From Sergeia podlipaevii (Eukaryota > Euglenozoa > Kinetoplastea > Trypanosomatida > Trypanosomatidae), in NCBI GenBank assembly GCA_030849805.1, contig JASANZ010002149.1, forward strand, positions 1-54,994: a DNA stretch of 54,994 nt, written 5' to 3'. The position numbers and the translations under genes were made by a program. This document shows, piece by piece, positions 35,144 to 44,903 of this stretch; the first letter of the stretch is position 1; each line of letters opens with the position of its first letter. The notes below the pieces were generated by a model, which was given only the letters and a program-made list of their open reading frames with translations, made no database searches and was not told the origin of the DNA.

Positions 35144-37030
35144 ATGCTTGCTGACGTAGATGATGAACACGGGAGGCCGCCCGCGGAGCGCCAGAAGAAG
35201 CAGCGGGCAATTTCTCAAAAGAGAGACGGCACCAAGACCCAGCTGCGAAAGGTGGATGAGTCCAAGCAAGACGACTGGATGGACAGAGCACGTCAAGGGA
35301 TGCATTGCTCTTTATTCTGTGGAGGTCGCAAATGCAAGCATGAAAGCTGGGAGGCTATGAAGGCAACGGAGAAGCAGGAGGCGGCGATTGAAGGGCTCAA
35401 CTCGAACTGGATTGGCGAGGATGTCATTGCAAGCCAACGTCCTTCTACGTCACTGTTTATAAAGTACCCTCTCATCCTTCAGTTCCGCGCCAAGAATGTC
35501 ACTGGCGTGCTGAACCTTCAGGAGAAAGGCGAGCACGGCAGCTGCGGCCCTGATGGTATTTACGAGAGTAGTGGCTATAGCTACAACGGTCCTGAAGATC
35601 TCATGCCGCATGGCATCTCCTACTACGAGTTTCCTTGGCCCGACATGACAGCTCCTCAGCAAGACGTGGTACTGCGCAGCGTGCAGGTGATGGATTATCA
35701 TATCAAGAATAAGGGCAAGGTGCTGGTGCACTGCCACGCTGGACTTGGACGCACAGGACTTATGATTGCCTGCTATTACGTGTACAGCCAGCACATGGAC
35801 TCTGCAAAGGCGATTGCGCTAGTGAGAGCAACCCGCCCAGGCGCCGTTCAGACCACACGCCAAGCCCAGTTCATTGCGGACTTTGAAAAGCATTTGTGGC
35901 GTCTCTCGCAAGCCTTCCGCGTGGAGATTTCTGACGCCATAATTGACGTGGATCTCTTCATTCAGCGGCAGCGTCTCGTCCTGCACGGTGAGAAGGCTGA
36001 CTTGTACAGGAGCGTGCCGATGTTTCTGCACATTATCCTCTGCCGTCTGCTCAACCTGACTAGAGGTAATGAGGAGTTGTGCACGCGTGCGCTGCAGTCT
36101 TTCGGCCCTAGCTCCGTGCCAGCCGCGGCGACCTTGTCTGCGTGCCGCACTTCCATCAACCGCAGGCGATTCCGCGTGCAGAATGTGCTGGATGTGTCGC
36201 TGCTTAGTTTTCTTGTCTGCGACTGGTTCCGGAGTATGTCAGCGCCGGTTCTCTCCGCGGAGGACTGCGATCGCATCGTGGAGTTCCAGCGCAATAACTT
36301 TGGCAAGCAAGAGAGCTTGCCGCTTGAAATTCGTAAGATTATGTCGAAACCCGCGCGTCACACACTCGGCATGGTGCTCTCCGCGTTGGATATGATTGCC
36401 TCGCGAGTGTCAAGTGCGAGTGTGAAGGTGTACGCCTATAGGTGTGTTGTAGACTCGTTCAATCATGCCTTTAATCCTGTCAAGCTTCGCCACAGCCCCA
36501 TTGAGCGTGAGTTTATTCATCAGTTTTTTCGCGACTGGAGTAAGTGTGTTGGGGACATCTACTTCACATACAGCCACGTCCCAGGTGAACATCGCACGAT
36601 CAAAAGGATTGCCTTAGCCTCTGTTGTGGTTCTTAGGGAGACCGCGCTACCTCGACAGCAGTCGCCGCCGCAGCAGCATGCGTCACCTCACGCCGTCACA
36701 AGAGTCGGGGAACCATTTAGATTGGTTAGCAGCGCAGTTGTCAACAACCTCTCCTACACTTTTCCACCTGCTTGCAACGCTTCTAAGCACATGGATACCG
36801 CACCCGGAAATGCCCCTGGAGATGGCGATTCGGACAAGAGCTCGGAGACATCACAAAACAGAGAGTTGAAGTATTCATCTGATTTGATGGGCCTGCGCAT
36901 TATCGAAAGTAACCTTTTGGATAAGCCACAAATACCCCAGCTGTTGCCGTGCGAGCGCACGCGGGTGCGCGTTGTTACAGTGAAGGAGGAGGCTGATATG
37001 ATAGAGAAGGACACGTCAAATAGCTCGTAA
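35144..37030 (+). CDS. PTPDC1-type dual-specificity/tyrosine phosphatase
   Basis: The 628-residue protein is most like protein tyrosine phosphatase domain-containing protein 1. The family-specific lead HCSLFCGGRKCKHE near residue 55 is followed by a region with VTGVLNLQEKGEHGSCG, conserved in PTPDC1. The phosphatase signature HCHAGLGRTG has catalytic Cys197, and the WPD-loop acid is Asp167 (FPWPD). RATRPGAVQT and TRQAQFIADFEKHL complete the domain to about residue 260. The C-terminal 360 residues are family-variable, with a Pro/Gln/Ser-rich stretch near 505-580. Human PTPDC1 has been linked to cilium length control. All catalytic residues are present, so it should be active; substrate is unknown. 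Confidence 0.93.
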   Translation: MLADVDDEHGRPPAERQKKQRAISQKRDGTKTQLRKVDESKQDDWMDRARQGMHCSLFCGGRKCKHESWEAMKATEKQEAAIEGLNSNWIGEDVIASQRPSTSLFIKYPLILQFRAKNVTGVLNLQEKGEHGSCGPDGIYESSGYSYNGPEDLMPHGISYYEFPWPDMTAPQQDVVLRSVQVMDYHIKNKGKVLVHCHAGLGRTGLMIACYYVYSQHMDSAKAIALVRATRPGAVQTTRQAQFIADFEKHLWRLSQAFRVEISDAIIDVDLFIQRQRLVLHGEKADLYRSVPMFLHIILCRLLNLTRGNEELCTRALQSFGPSSVPAAATLSACRTSINRRRFRVQNVLDVSLLSFLVCDWFRSMSAPVLSAEDCDRIVEFQRNNFGKQESLPLEIRKIMSKPARHTLGMVLSALDMIASRVSSASVKVYAYRCVVDSFNHAFNPVKLRHSPIEREFIHQFFRDWSKCVGDIYFTYSHVPGEHRTIKRIALASVVVLRETALPRQQSPPQQHASPHAVTRVGEPFRLVSSAVVNNLSYTFPPACNASKHMDTAPGNAPGDGDSDKSSETSQNRELKYSSDLMGLRIIESNLLDKPQIPQLLPCERTRVRVVTVKEEADMIEKDTSNSS

Positions 37031-37596
37031 TGGACGAATGAGAAGAGGAAAATGTATATGTATATACATATCTTTATCGAAGCCCGTCGGATTACGTGTA
37101 GAGCGATATCCTCATGTGTTGCCGTGTATGTGTTTGTGCGCCGATGAAGATGAGGTGCGCTTCTCTGTTCTGCACGTATTACGTTTCTTTTTTTGTTTTG
37201 TTTGTTTGTTTCTCTGTCTTTGCTTTGACATTCATGGTTTTTCTTTCCCTTTCAGTTTTGAACAACTAATAACTACACTTTCAAACAGTTTGTCTCTGAG
37301 ACAATGTAGCTGTTTGTAAATGATATGACTGTCTTAATAAATACCTGCTGCCTCTCATACTCATTTCGCCCCTTTCCCCTCTCCTTCACTTTTTCCTTTT
37401 GTTGCTGATTTATTTTATACCTTCAAGTGGTTTTATCGCACTCACACCAGGAGGCTCTGCAAGCTGCGTACTGTATCAACCACATTCGTTGGCATTGCAG
37501 CAGCGTGAGGTACATCATCTGAGCATTTCTTCTCTCCCTCCTTTTTACAACTTAATCTATCTTTTAATATATATTGTAGTAATTGTAGTAGCTCTT
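37031..37596. other. Intergenic spacer
   Basis: Pyrimidine tracts at 37188-37220 and 37371-37400, plus ATATATTGTAG just before the next start. The next gene's frame is open leftward to 37399 but with a hydrophobic AT-rich translation, judged non-coding. Confidence 0.5.
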
Positions 37597-38409
37597 ATGC
37601 TCCAGAAGCGGTTGGGTGTGCTGCTGGGACGCAGTGAGCGCGGCCTCTACTTTCCCATCAACCACCGCATCGTTGACCGTCGCATAGACCCAGTGGTAGC
37701 ATCCGAGATGGATGTGCAATCCCGCTACCGTCGCGAGCTGCGCACGAGTTTTATCACTGGCGAGACACGCCAGACGCAAGCGCCGGCGTGGAGTGAGCGA
37801 GTACCTCCGACCCACTTCTTGTCGCTTCCACTGCCGCTCAAGAATGCGTTCACCGCGCGTGTGAAGGAGATGCACGCAGCGATGCTCTTTACGAATCAGC
37901 GTGTGGAGCCACTGCTGATCCCTTTGCCGAAGTTGCACGTCACGCTTGGCGTGATGACGCTGCCCGAGGAGGGAATAGAGAAGGTAGTCAAGGATGTGCA
38001 GGTCTGCGTGGACGAGGCGTGTCGGACCCTTTGCAAAAATCCTTTGCAGCTGCGGTTTCGTGGCCTGGGCACCTTCGGGAACGGCCGTGTACTGTTTGCG
38101 CGTTGCAATACGGAGGCAAACTATTCAACGCTGGACGCACTGGTGCGGCAAATTAGAAAGGATGTTGGGCTTGGACTTGGCGTAGACTTGAAGGGCAACC
38201 CACATGACTCATATGTGCCACACATCACTGTTGCAAAGATCCGGCCACGCCACCGGGAGCAATTTGGGGCCCGACTGCCTATGGAAATGTGGGCTACCTA
38301 TCAGCATCATGACTTTGGTGACGTGACCTTTGGTAAGGTGGATCTCTGTAGCATGCGAGGAGAGGGCGAGGAGGGGTACTACAATGTGGTGTCCTCTGCC
38401 ACAATCTGA
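37597..38409 (+). CDS. 2H-phosphoesterase-like (AKAP7 domain) protein, probably mitochondrial
   Basis: The 270-residue protein carries the two histidine motifs of the 2H (LigT/AKAP7) fold: LHVTLGV with His114 and PHITVAK with His209. These 95-residue-apart HxT motifs form the active site of 2',3'-cyclic or 2',5'-phosphodiesterases. THFLSLPLPLKNAFTARV before the first motif and LRFRGLGTFGNGRVLFARC between them match the AKAP7 nuclear-signal domain layout. The N-terminus MLQKRLGVLLGRSERG is Arg-rich and amphipathic, so mitochondrial import is plausible, placing it where RNA ends are extensively processed in trypanosomatids. The frame extends 66 codons upstream; ATG 37597 is chosen because the extension is hydrophobic tract translation. 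Activity is inferred from intact motifs. Confidence 0.82.
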   Translation: MLQKRLGVLLGRSERGLYFPINHRIVDRRIDPVVASEMDVQSRYRRELRTSFITGETRQTQAPAWSERVPPTHFLSLPLPLKNAFTARVKEMHAAMLFTNQRVEPLLIPLPKLHVTLGVMTLPEEGIEKVVKDVQVCVDEACRTLCKNPLQLRFRGLGTFGNGRVLFARCNTEANYSTLDALVRQIRKDVGLGLGVDLKGNPHDSYVPHITVAKIRPRHREQFGARLPMEMWATYQHHDFGDVTFGKVDLCSMRGEGEEGYYNVVSSATI

Positions 38410-38967
38410 GTAGCTTGACAATGAACGTGTTCAATGAGGTGCATTCATTTGGCCGAAGAAGGGAGGACGATAACGTATAAGCTTTTGTTCCTCTCTTTCT
38501 CTCTGTCCATTTTTCTCACCCTCCTTCGTGTCTGTTTGGTAGCGCTGGTATAGTGTTGGTGGTGTATACAAACTCAAAAAAAAAGGAGGGACTTCATGTT
38601 TACTAGTGCATAAGAGCAGTCGTGCCCGCTATACCGTATTGATCGATCATATCTCATTCCATCAAAACTATCGCGCAGGGATTGGCTTTTTATCTATTTA
38701 TGTGTTGTTGCTCTTACTTATTATGTCGTCTTATTTTCATATTTTTATGTTTTTTTTTTATGCGTTTTTTACATGAGAAACCTCTCAAGTGTTCACTCGG
38801 CACTAGACGTGAGCTGCACTCAAAGCGCCATCGTATCTGCTTGCGAGCGTGACTTCCGCTTTAAAGAGTTTAGGTAGACATTATTATCTTCATATATATA
38901 TATATTACAAGGGGACAATATTCTAGTTTTTTATTCGGGTCTTTGTGCGCTACTGCTAAGCATTAAT
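38410..38967. other. Intergenic spacer
   Basis: T-rich tract at 38750-38758 and an AT repeat at 38893-38906. No gene seen. Confidence 0.5.
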
Positions 38968-39630
38968 ATGGACAAGTTCCAGAGTTCTCAGCATAGTAAG
39001 TCTAAAGGTAGCGCGAATGATGGCGCTCAGAAGTCTGTTAGAAGCAACGTGACAGCGCCCATGATGGGAGCGACGTCAGGCGCGACTGCCGTAGAAGCTG
39101 CTGTGTTCACCCCAGCTTCACTTCTTAAAATTTCAGAAAGCCACAAGAACGAGCTGCGACAGGCCTTTGACATGTTTGATACCGAGGGCACAGGTCGCAT
39201 AAAAGCGCACGAGGTGAAGGTGGCGCTGTACGCGCTTGGGTACGACGTCACCAATTTGGAGCTCCAACATCTACTTCGTGCCGCTAACACCGCATCGACC
39301 GAAGTGATGGACTTCAACGACTTTTACAACGTCCTCGTCCTAAAGATGACGGACAAGGAGTCTCGCATTGAGTCTGTCCGCGCCTTTAGGCAGATCGACG
39401 AGGATGACAAAAGTGGAATCTCGCTTGACGACCTCCGCCGCATCTCCGACTCTCTCAATATGGGTCTGACAGATGATGAACTTATAGAAATGATTCTCTT
39501 TGCGCATCCGCCGAGCAGCGCGCTCAGTGGTGGCGAGGGTGGTGCGGCTGCCGAGTTTGACGCGAAAGAGGCCCTTCTCGTGCCAGAGGAGGAGTTCCTC
39601 AAACTCATGAAGCGAGCGAATGTATATTAA
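38968..39630 (+). CDS. Centrin-like EF-hand protein
   Basis: The 220-residue protein has a Ser/Ala-rich N-terminal extension of about 52 residues followed by a centrin/caltractin body (SHKNELRQAFDMFDTEGTGRI). EF-hand 1 has a 12-residue loop at 71-82 with good ligands (D71, E73, T75, E82). EF-hand 2 (TASTEVMDF) is degenerate. EF-hand 3 (loop from D144, DEDDKSGISLDD) keeps most acidic ligands but has Lys at position 5 and a shifted Gly. EF-hand 4 is replaced by a Pro/Ser/Gly/Ala-rich insertion (about 181-203). Centrins act in basal bodies, the flagellar base and the Golgi-linked bilobe in trypanosomes. Longer and more divergent than typical centrins (150-200), so 'centrin-like' is safer than a numbered name. 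Confidence 0.85.
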   Translation: MDKFQSSQHSKSKGSANDGAQKSVRSNVTAPMMGATSGATAVEAAVFTPASLLKISESHKNELRQAFDMFDTEGTGRIKAHEVKVALYALGYDVTNLELQHLLRAANTASTEVMDFNDFYNVLVLKMTDKESRIESVRAFRQIDEDDKSGISLDDLRRISDSLNMGLTDDELIEMILFAHPPSSALSGGEGGAAAEFDAKEALLVPEEEFLKLMKRANVY

Positions 39631-40096
39631 AGTAGAGTAATGAGGTGATGAGAGAGGAAGGAAGAGTGAAAGTCCACGACACTGACGAAGATGCTGTTCT
39701 CGTCCATTCTGTTTCTCTTCTTGACCACTTCTTTTCTTTTTTATTATTGTAGTTGTTGTTGTTGTTTGTTTGCTTTTGGAAGCTGGTTGGCTTTAACACA
39801 GGATCCGATGTACGCAAGACATGTTTTGAAAAGCAAAGGGACAACAACTAAAAAAAAAAAATGCAAATGCCATGAGAGATATAGGGAATACGAAAGCGTG
39901 TCTTTTCTCGTTGTTTCCAGAGGCAATGGTTGCTCTTGATACTCTTCTCTTTGACGTTACCATCTTTTTTTTAAAAAAAATTCTCAATCTCCTTACTATT
40001 AATAATAAAGTAACTGGGGAATAACAACATAACTACTTCCCTTCCACATAGTTCCTCAACGGTTTAATTTTTTTCTTCTTCTTTTTCCAAACTACC
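39631..40096. other. Intergenic spacer
   Basis: (TTG)n around 39751-39770, an A-run (39850-39860) and a pyrimidine tract (40065-40086) before the next start. No gene seen. Confidence 0.5.
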
Positions 40097-41002
40097 ATGT
40101 CTATTTTAGGATTATCGTCATACTTTCTATGGACCCAGAAGGGCCAAACGGTACTGCCGCTGGTGCGTGGCAGCGGTTTTGCAATCGCTTTTCAGCAGCT
40201 CAACACATTTTATCATCATCACATCGTGACTGCAGCGCACGTGTCCTGCCCTGTACGATACCGACACGCTTATGGTGACACAGTCGGCTTTAAGGCGATT
40301 GGCGAACGCCACGTGAGCACGCGTTTACTTGTGCCAGATCCGAAGACACATCATGTGGGTAAATCCATCAATTTGGAATTTAAGCAAAACTATATGCCAA
40401 ATGTGGATGTGGCGACCCTGCGGTGTTCGAGAGAAACTGATCTTTCTTTGTCCCTTGAGGATGTAGTAGGCGGCCAGGAGAAACTCACGAGCGTCGCTCC
40501 TCTCGAAGTCGACATGAGCCCTATTGAAGATGGCACGGAGCTGGTGTTTGCTGGCGTCGAAGTACACGAAGCTCGTGCTAACCCGAACGACGATGGCCTA
40601 TTGCTTGAGGAACGTCGTCTGCGCGGTACCTGCAAGGCTGCACTTGTGTCACTGGACTATGGCACCGTACTGCTCGCCTCTCTCAACGGATCTGCAGACG
40701 TTTCTGGTGTGAATGATGATGGGAGGTGGCGGCAGCAGCAGCACAGTGAGCACGGCCATCCACTGCCGCTGAGTATGTGTGGAGGACCGGTACTGCGCAA
40801 GAGTAGTGGCAAATGTGTCGGCGTCACTGTAGCTCGAGTGATGGCGAGTGCACCGCCTCTCCCCACCGAGACGAGGAAATTGTATCATGACCCATATCTA
40901 GACATCTCTGAAAACACTTCACTCCATGAGTGCGGACCACTAGATGTGGCGTTTGTACCAATTGGCGAGTTTTATCATGCATTGCGCCGCTCAGAAATGT
41001 GA
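40097..41002 (+). CDS. Trypsin-fold protein with Cys in the nucleophile position
   Basis: The 301-residue protein has the landmarks of a chymotrypsin-like protease. The histidine motif IVTAAHV has His48. A plausible acid is Asp104 in MPNVDVATLRC, the usual DIALLR-type strand. The nucleophile motif reads LSMCGGPVL with Cys228, where serine proteases have GDSGGP. The strand after it, GKCVGVTVARV, fits the substrate-binding strand. Around residues 205-220 is a Gln/His-rich insertion. There is no signal peptide, so it should be intracellular. A His-Asp-Cys trypsin-fold could be an active cysteine protease or an inactive scaffold. ATG 40097 follows a T/C tract and is the first ATG. Fold is inferred from motifs; activity is unknown. 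Confidence 0.7.
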   Translation: MSILGLSSYFLWTQKGQTVLPLVRGSGFAIAFQQLNTFYHHHIVTAAHVSCPVRYRHAYGDTVGFKAIGERHVSTRLLVPDPKTHHVGKSINLEFKQNYMPNVDVATLRCSRETDLSLSLEDVVGGQEKLTSVAPLEVDMSPIEDGTELVFAGVEVHEARANPNDDGLLLEERRLRGTCKAALVSLDYGTVLLASLNGSADVSGVNDDGRWRQQQHSEHGHPLPLSMCGGPVLRKSSGKCVGVTVARVMASAPPLPTETRKLYHDPYLDISENTSLHECGPLDVAFVPIGEFYHALRRSEM

Positions 41003-41558
41003 GTGGGTTGCGGAAAGGAAAACATCCCCCTTCTCTTTTTACACGTTAATATCCCATTTTCCTATCTATCGCCGGGCAGCTTTACATTTAATTTGACGCT
41101 TATTATTTGAACCCACAACAACAACAACAACAACAACGACAAAACAAAAATGAAAGTATGGACGCTGGCAATTTCAATCAAGCACGCGTATTTTGCATTT
41201 TCATTACACAATGCAAACTTCTTTCTTTTTTTAATTTTCTTCTCTTTATTTGTCTTTTTGCCTCACTGCACAGGTTTTGCGCATAGGTTCGCATTTTTAT
41301 CATACTTGCAAAGGACGGGAAAATCAAAGAATAGCAGCGGGTTGCTTGAGGGACACGCTTCTTGCTTCTTAGGTTTCTTTCACCTTTTCTCTTTCTTTCA
41401 ATATAGTTTTTTGTCCTCCTTCCCCCTCCTCTCACCCCTGTTATTTTATTCCACCACCCACGCACAAAGGTGGTCTTTCAACAAGAAAGAGACGAGCTGA
41501 GAAAAGAAGGTGTTGTTTGCGTGTGTGTGCGTGTGTGTGTATTTTTGTTGCATCAACC
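41003..41558. other. Intergenic spacer
   Basis: An (AAC)n run (about 41115-41137), long T/C tracts (41220-41260, 41381-41440) and a GT-run (41520-41540) adjoining the kinesin start. No gene seen. Confidence 0.5.
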
Positions 41559-44500
41559 ATGGTGAAGAAGAACCCAGGCGCGGAGAACATTCGCGTGGTC
41601 ATTCGGTGTCGTGACATCCTCCCGTATGAAGCGGAGCGCGGCGACAAGGCGCTGGTGCGCATGGACCTTGCCACCAACCAGGTCATTGTCCAGCACCTTA
41701 TCGGTGACCCGGATGTTTTTGCATTTGATGCGGTCTACAACAACACTTTCACCCAGCGTGACATCTTTCTGCAAGAGGTGCAGCCACTCGCCGATGCGGT
41801 GCTGCAGGGCTATAATGCAACAGTCTTTGCCTACGGTCAGTCGGGTTCCGGTAAAACACACACCATGACTGGTAAGCTAAGCAGCAAGGAGACGTGGGGT
41901 ATGATGCCACAAGTGGTTGACTATCTCTTCTCAGAAATCAAAAAGATGACATCCGCAACCAAGACCTTCAAGGTGAAGGTTTCCTACGTAGAGCTTTACA
42001 ATGGCAAGTCACGCGATTTGCTTTCGTCAAAGCAGGTCAACCTAGAGATCAAGCAGAACATGGCCAAGAACTTTTACGTCAAGGGTGCTGAGATGCCTGA
42101 AGTGACCAACTTTAACGAAGCGATGAAGTGGTTTAACTCCGGTACAGACCGTCGCCAGACCGCGTCCACTGACCTCAACGACACAAGCAGCCGCTCGCAC
42201 TCCCTTTTCACAGTGCAGATTGAGCAGTTTGACTTTGAGAACGACCCTAGCCAGCCGATTGTGATGTCGAGTAAGATCAATGTCGTGGATTTAGCGGGCT
42301 CTGAGAAACTTAGCAAAACGAACGCGACTGGTGACACTGCGAAGGAGGGGTGTAACATCAACCTTTCTCTCTCGGCGTTAGCTACAGTCATTGATACAAT
42401 TGTCAAGGGTGGTAAGCACATTCCATATCGTGGCTCCCCGCTGACGATGCTTTTGAAGGACTCTCTTGGTGGCAATGCGAAGACAGTGATGTTTGCCAAC
42501 GTGGGTCCATCCGACAAGAACATCTCAGAGAGTATTTCCACGCTACGCTTCGCCTTGCGTGCCAAGCAGATTGAGAACAAACCCCTCAAGAACATGGACC
42601 CCAAGGATGCCCGTATCCAGGATCTCATGGAGCAGATCGAGGAGCTCAAGAAGCGCCTCGGCAATGTCGACCTCAACGTCGAGGATGACCTGCGTCAGCG
42701 CATCGAGGAGCTTGAGATTGAAAACTCTGATCTGCGTGCCGGCGGCGGCGAGAAGAACAACCTGGAGCTCGAGGAGCAGTGCAGGACGTTGCAAGCGCAG
42801 ATAGAGGAGCAGGCGCAGCAGCTGCAGGAGTCTGTGCGTGAGGTAAAGAGGGCACAGGAGAACCTCGAGATAGCGCAGGCAAACTTTACGTATGAGAAGG
42901 GTCACATGAATGACCTGCGACTGATCAACATAAATTTCATCAAGCGTGTGTGCAGCGACGAACAACTCGCGAAGATCAAGGGCCAAATGCCTAAGGATGG
43001 CTCTTATAACACTGCTGATGACAAGTGGGACGTGAAGGAGATTGGCTTTTACCTACAAGGCTTTCTTGAGATGTATGACCAGTGGCGCAAGACGACTTAT
43101 ACTAAGGAAGATATGGAGAAGTACGGCAAGCGGGCCATGGCGGAAGTGAAAGAGCGGGCGGACCGCATGATCGCAGAAGCGGTGCGCGGAAAGGAGGACC
43201 TTCAGCGCCAGAAGGATGAGGAGTCTGCCAAACGTGCCGCTGACACGGAGGCGACCTCGCAGCTCAAGGTGGATCTCAACTCACTGCGGGAGGAGAACGT
43301 GAAGCTGCGCGAGAAGATCGAGCGTGACCAGGAGAAGATTAAGACAAAGCTGGCTAAGAACAAGGAGGAGTACAAAGCACTGCAGGATCAGCTCGAGTCT
43401 GTGCGCACGGTGGCAACGGAGAAGGAGCGCGACATTGAGCGACTGAAGCGCATGCTCGAGGAGGCGGGAGGTCAGTCCTCGCTCAACCACAGCTTCATTG
43501 CTAGCGGCACGGGTGCCAGTGGGGTTTGGGGTAACGCGGATGAGCGCACAGCGATGCTGCGCCAGCTGGAGGAGGAACGTAAGGCAAAAGCTGCCCTGCA
43601 AAGTAAGATCAGGGAGACTAACGTTTCCCTTCGTCGCTTCGGTGTGTGCATTGCGGACAGTAAGGAGTTGGAAGGCGATGCCGCTGCACTGCAGAACGAG
43701 GGCAACGCCTTTGTGCTTGCTGCTGCGGACGAGGTGCAGGTGGATGGCGACCTCTTCGCCCAACTTCAGCAGCAGATCCGTACCAAGCAACGTCTGACCG
43801 AGCTTGCGCATCAGCAGCAGCAGCGTCTCGACGACATGATCCGCAAGTACGAGCTGCTGAAGACTGGTAAGGTCACTGCGAACAGTGTTGTCCACAACGC
43901 CGGGGCACAGGTGCTTGGCGGCGTGATTGGCGTTACGACTGCTGAAGGGGGTGTCAGTGGCATGGCCGCTGTGGACGAAGCCACCGCTCAGCAAATCAGA
44001 GACCTTGTACAGCGCAAGGAGGACGAAGTCGAGCAATTGCGTGTCGAGAAGGATCAGGCGTGCGACAAGCTTGTCAAGAAGCTTAACAAGAGTGAGCGGA
44101 AGATCAAGGAACTTGAAGCCACACTGGAGGAGGAGCGAGCACAGGCGATGGAGGAGCGCACGGAAATGACAAAGGAAGTGACGGAGCTGCAGCGGTACAA
44201 TCAGCACCTGGCAGTTGAACTGGAGACAGTGCGCGTGCAAATTGAGGGTATGCGCGAGCAGATGGGGGCCATTGAGCGCGCGAAGGATGGCGAGATTGAG
44301 TACTTCAAGGAGCAGGTGAAGACGCTGCAAGCTCGCATCGACGAAACACGCTCGCGTGCCGCTGAATTTGAGGAAACTCAGAATAGCTACAAGCGCCTAC
44401 AGCAACAGTTGCTGCGCGCTGAGGCTGCTCACAATGAAATGGCGGAGAGCTTGGAGAGCAATCGTCAAATGGTGAAGTGGTCCAACGCGTTGCTTGAGAA

Positions 44501-44903
44501 GGAGAAGCAGAAACGTGAGGAGCTTGACCAGACACTCAGACAGAAGGAGCTGGAACTGCGCCGCCAGGAGGAGATATGGCGCGACGAGGTGGCGGAGCAG
44601 GTGAACAAGGCGGTGGCACTGAATAACAGACGGCTTGAGGCGCAGAACGAACAATTCCAGGAGCTGCTAGCTGATGAACAGGCAAAGCAGAAGTCGCTGC
44701 ATAAGAAAATTAAGAATGCCAAGTCCTCCACTGCCAAGGTTGCGCAACGCTACGACGAGATGATTCTTGAAAATGAGGCTCTTCTCTCGAAGTTTGAGGA
44801 GCTCAAGATTACCTCTATGAAGATGTATCTAGAGAAGCAGGAGGCGCAGAGGGACCTGGATGCCTTTAGACCTACCAGCAATGTTCGTGCAAGAGCTCTT
44901 TGA
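41559..44903 (+). CDS. Kinesin-2-type motor protein
   Basis: The 1114-residue protein has an N-terminal motor (residues 1 to about 345) and a long coiled-coil tail. P-loop GQSGSGKT is at 93-100, switch I NDTSSRSHS near 207-215, and switch II DLAGSE from 244; HIPYRGSPLTMLLKDSLGG and SISTLRFALRAKQIENKP close the motor. The neck, DPKDARIQDLMEQIEELKKRL, has the signature of kinesin-2 (KIF3-like), the anterograde intraflagellar-transport motor. Kinetoplastids have two kinesin-2 heavy chains; which one this is cannot be told here. The tail is nearly continuous heptads to the end, with a break (about 655-780) of lower coil propensity. The frame reaches TTG 41517 through GT repeats; ATG 41559 gives the proper motor start. 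It probably moves IFT trains in the flagellum. Confidence 0.9.
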   Translation: MVKKNPGAENIRVVIRCRDILPYEAERGDKALVRMDLATNQVIVQHLIGDPDVFAFDAVYNNTFTQRDIFLQEVQPLADAVLQGYNATVFAYGQSGSGKTHTMTGKLSSKETWGMMPQVVDYLFSEIKKMTSATKTFKVKVSYVELYNGKSRDLLSSKQVNLEIKQNMAKNFYVKGAEMPEVTNFNEAMKWFNSGTDRRQTASTDLNDTSSRSHSLFTVQIEQFDFENDPSQPIVMSSKINVVDLAGSEKLSKTNATGDTAKEGCNINLSLSALATVIDTIVKGGKHIPYRGSPLTMLLKDSLGGNAKTVMFANVGPSDKNISESISTLRFALRAKQIENKPLKNMDPKDARIQDLMEQIEELKKRLGNVDLNVEDDLRQRIEELEIENSDLRAGGGEKNNLELEEQCRTLQAQIEEQAQQLQESVREVKRAQENLEIAQANFTYEKGHMNDLRLININFIKRVCSDEQLAKIKGQMPKDGSYNTADDKWDVKEIGFYLQGFLEMYDQWRKTTYTKEDMEKYGKRAMAEVKERADRMIAEAVRGKEDLQRQKDEESAKRAADTEATSQLKVDLNSLREENVKLREKIERDQEKIKTKLAKNKEEYKALQDQLESVRTVATEKERDIERLKRMLEEAGGQSSLNHSFIASGTGASGVWGNADERTAMLRQLEEERKAKAALQSKIRETNVSLRRFGVCIADSKELEGDAAALQNEGNAFVLAAADEVQVDGDLFAQLQQQIRTKQRLTELAHQQQQRLDDMIRKYELLKTGKVTANSVVHNAGAQVLGGVIGVTTAEGGVSGMAAVDEATAQQIRDLVQRKEDEVEQLRVEKDQACDKLVKKLNKSERKIKELEATLEEERAQAMEERTEMTKEVTELQRYNQHLAVELETVRVQIEGMREQMGAIERAKDGEIEYFKEQVKTLQARIDETRSRAAEFEETQNSYKRLQQQLLRAEAAHNEMAESLESNRQMVKWSNALLEKEKQKREELDQTLRQKELELRRQEEIWRDEVAEQVNKAVALNNRRLEAQNEQFQELLADEQAKQKSLHKKIKNAKSSTAKVAQRYDEMILENEALLSKFEELKITSMKMYLEKQEAQRDLDAFRPTSNVRARAL

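Noticed and set aside
43281..44330. Minus-strand Leu-rich frame of 349 codons
   Set aside because: Antisense of the kinesin coiled coil; Leu/His richness is the complement of Glu/Lys/Gln codons.
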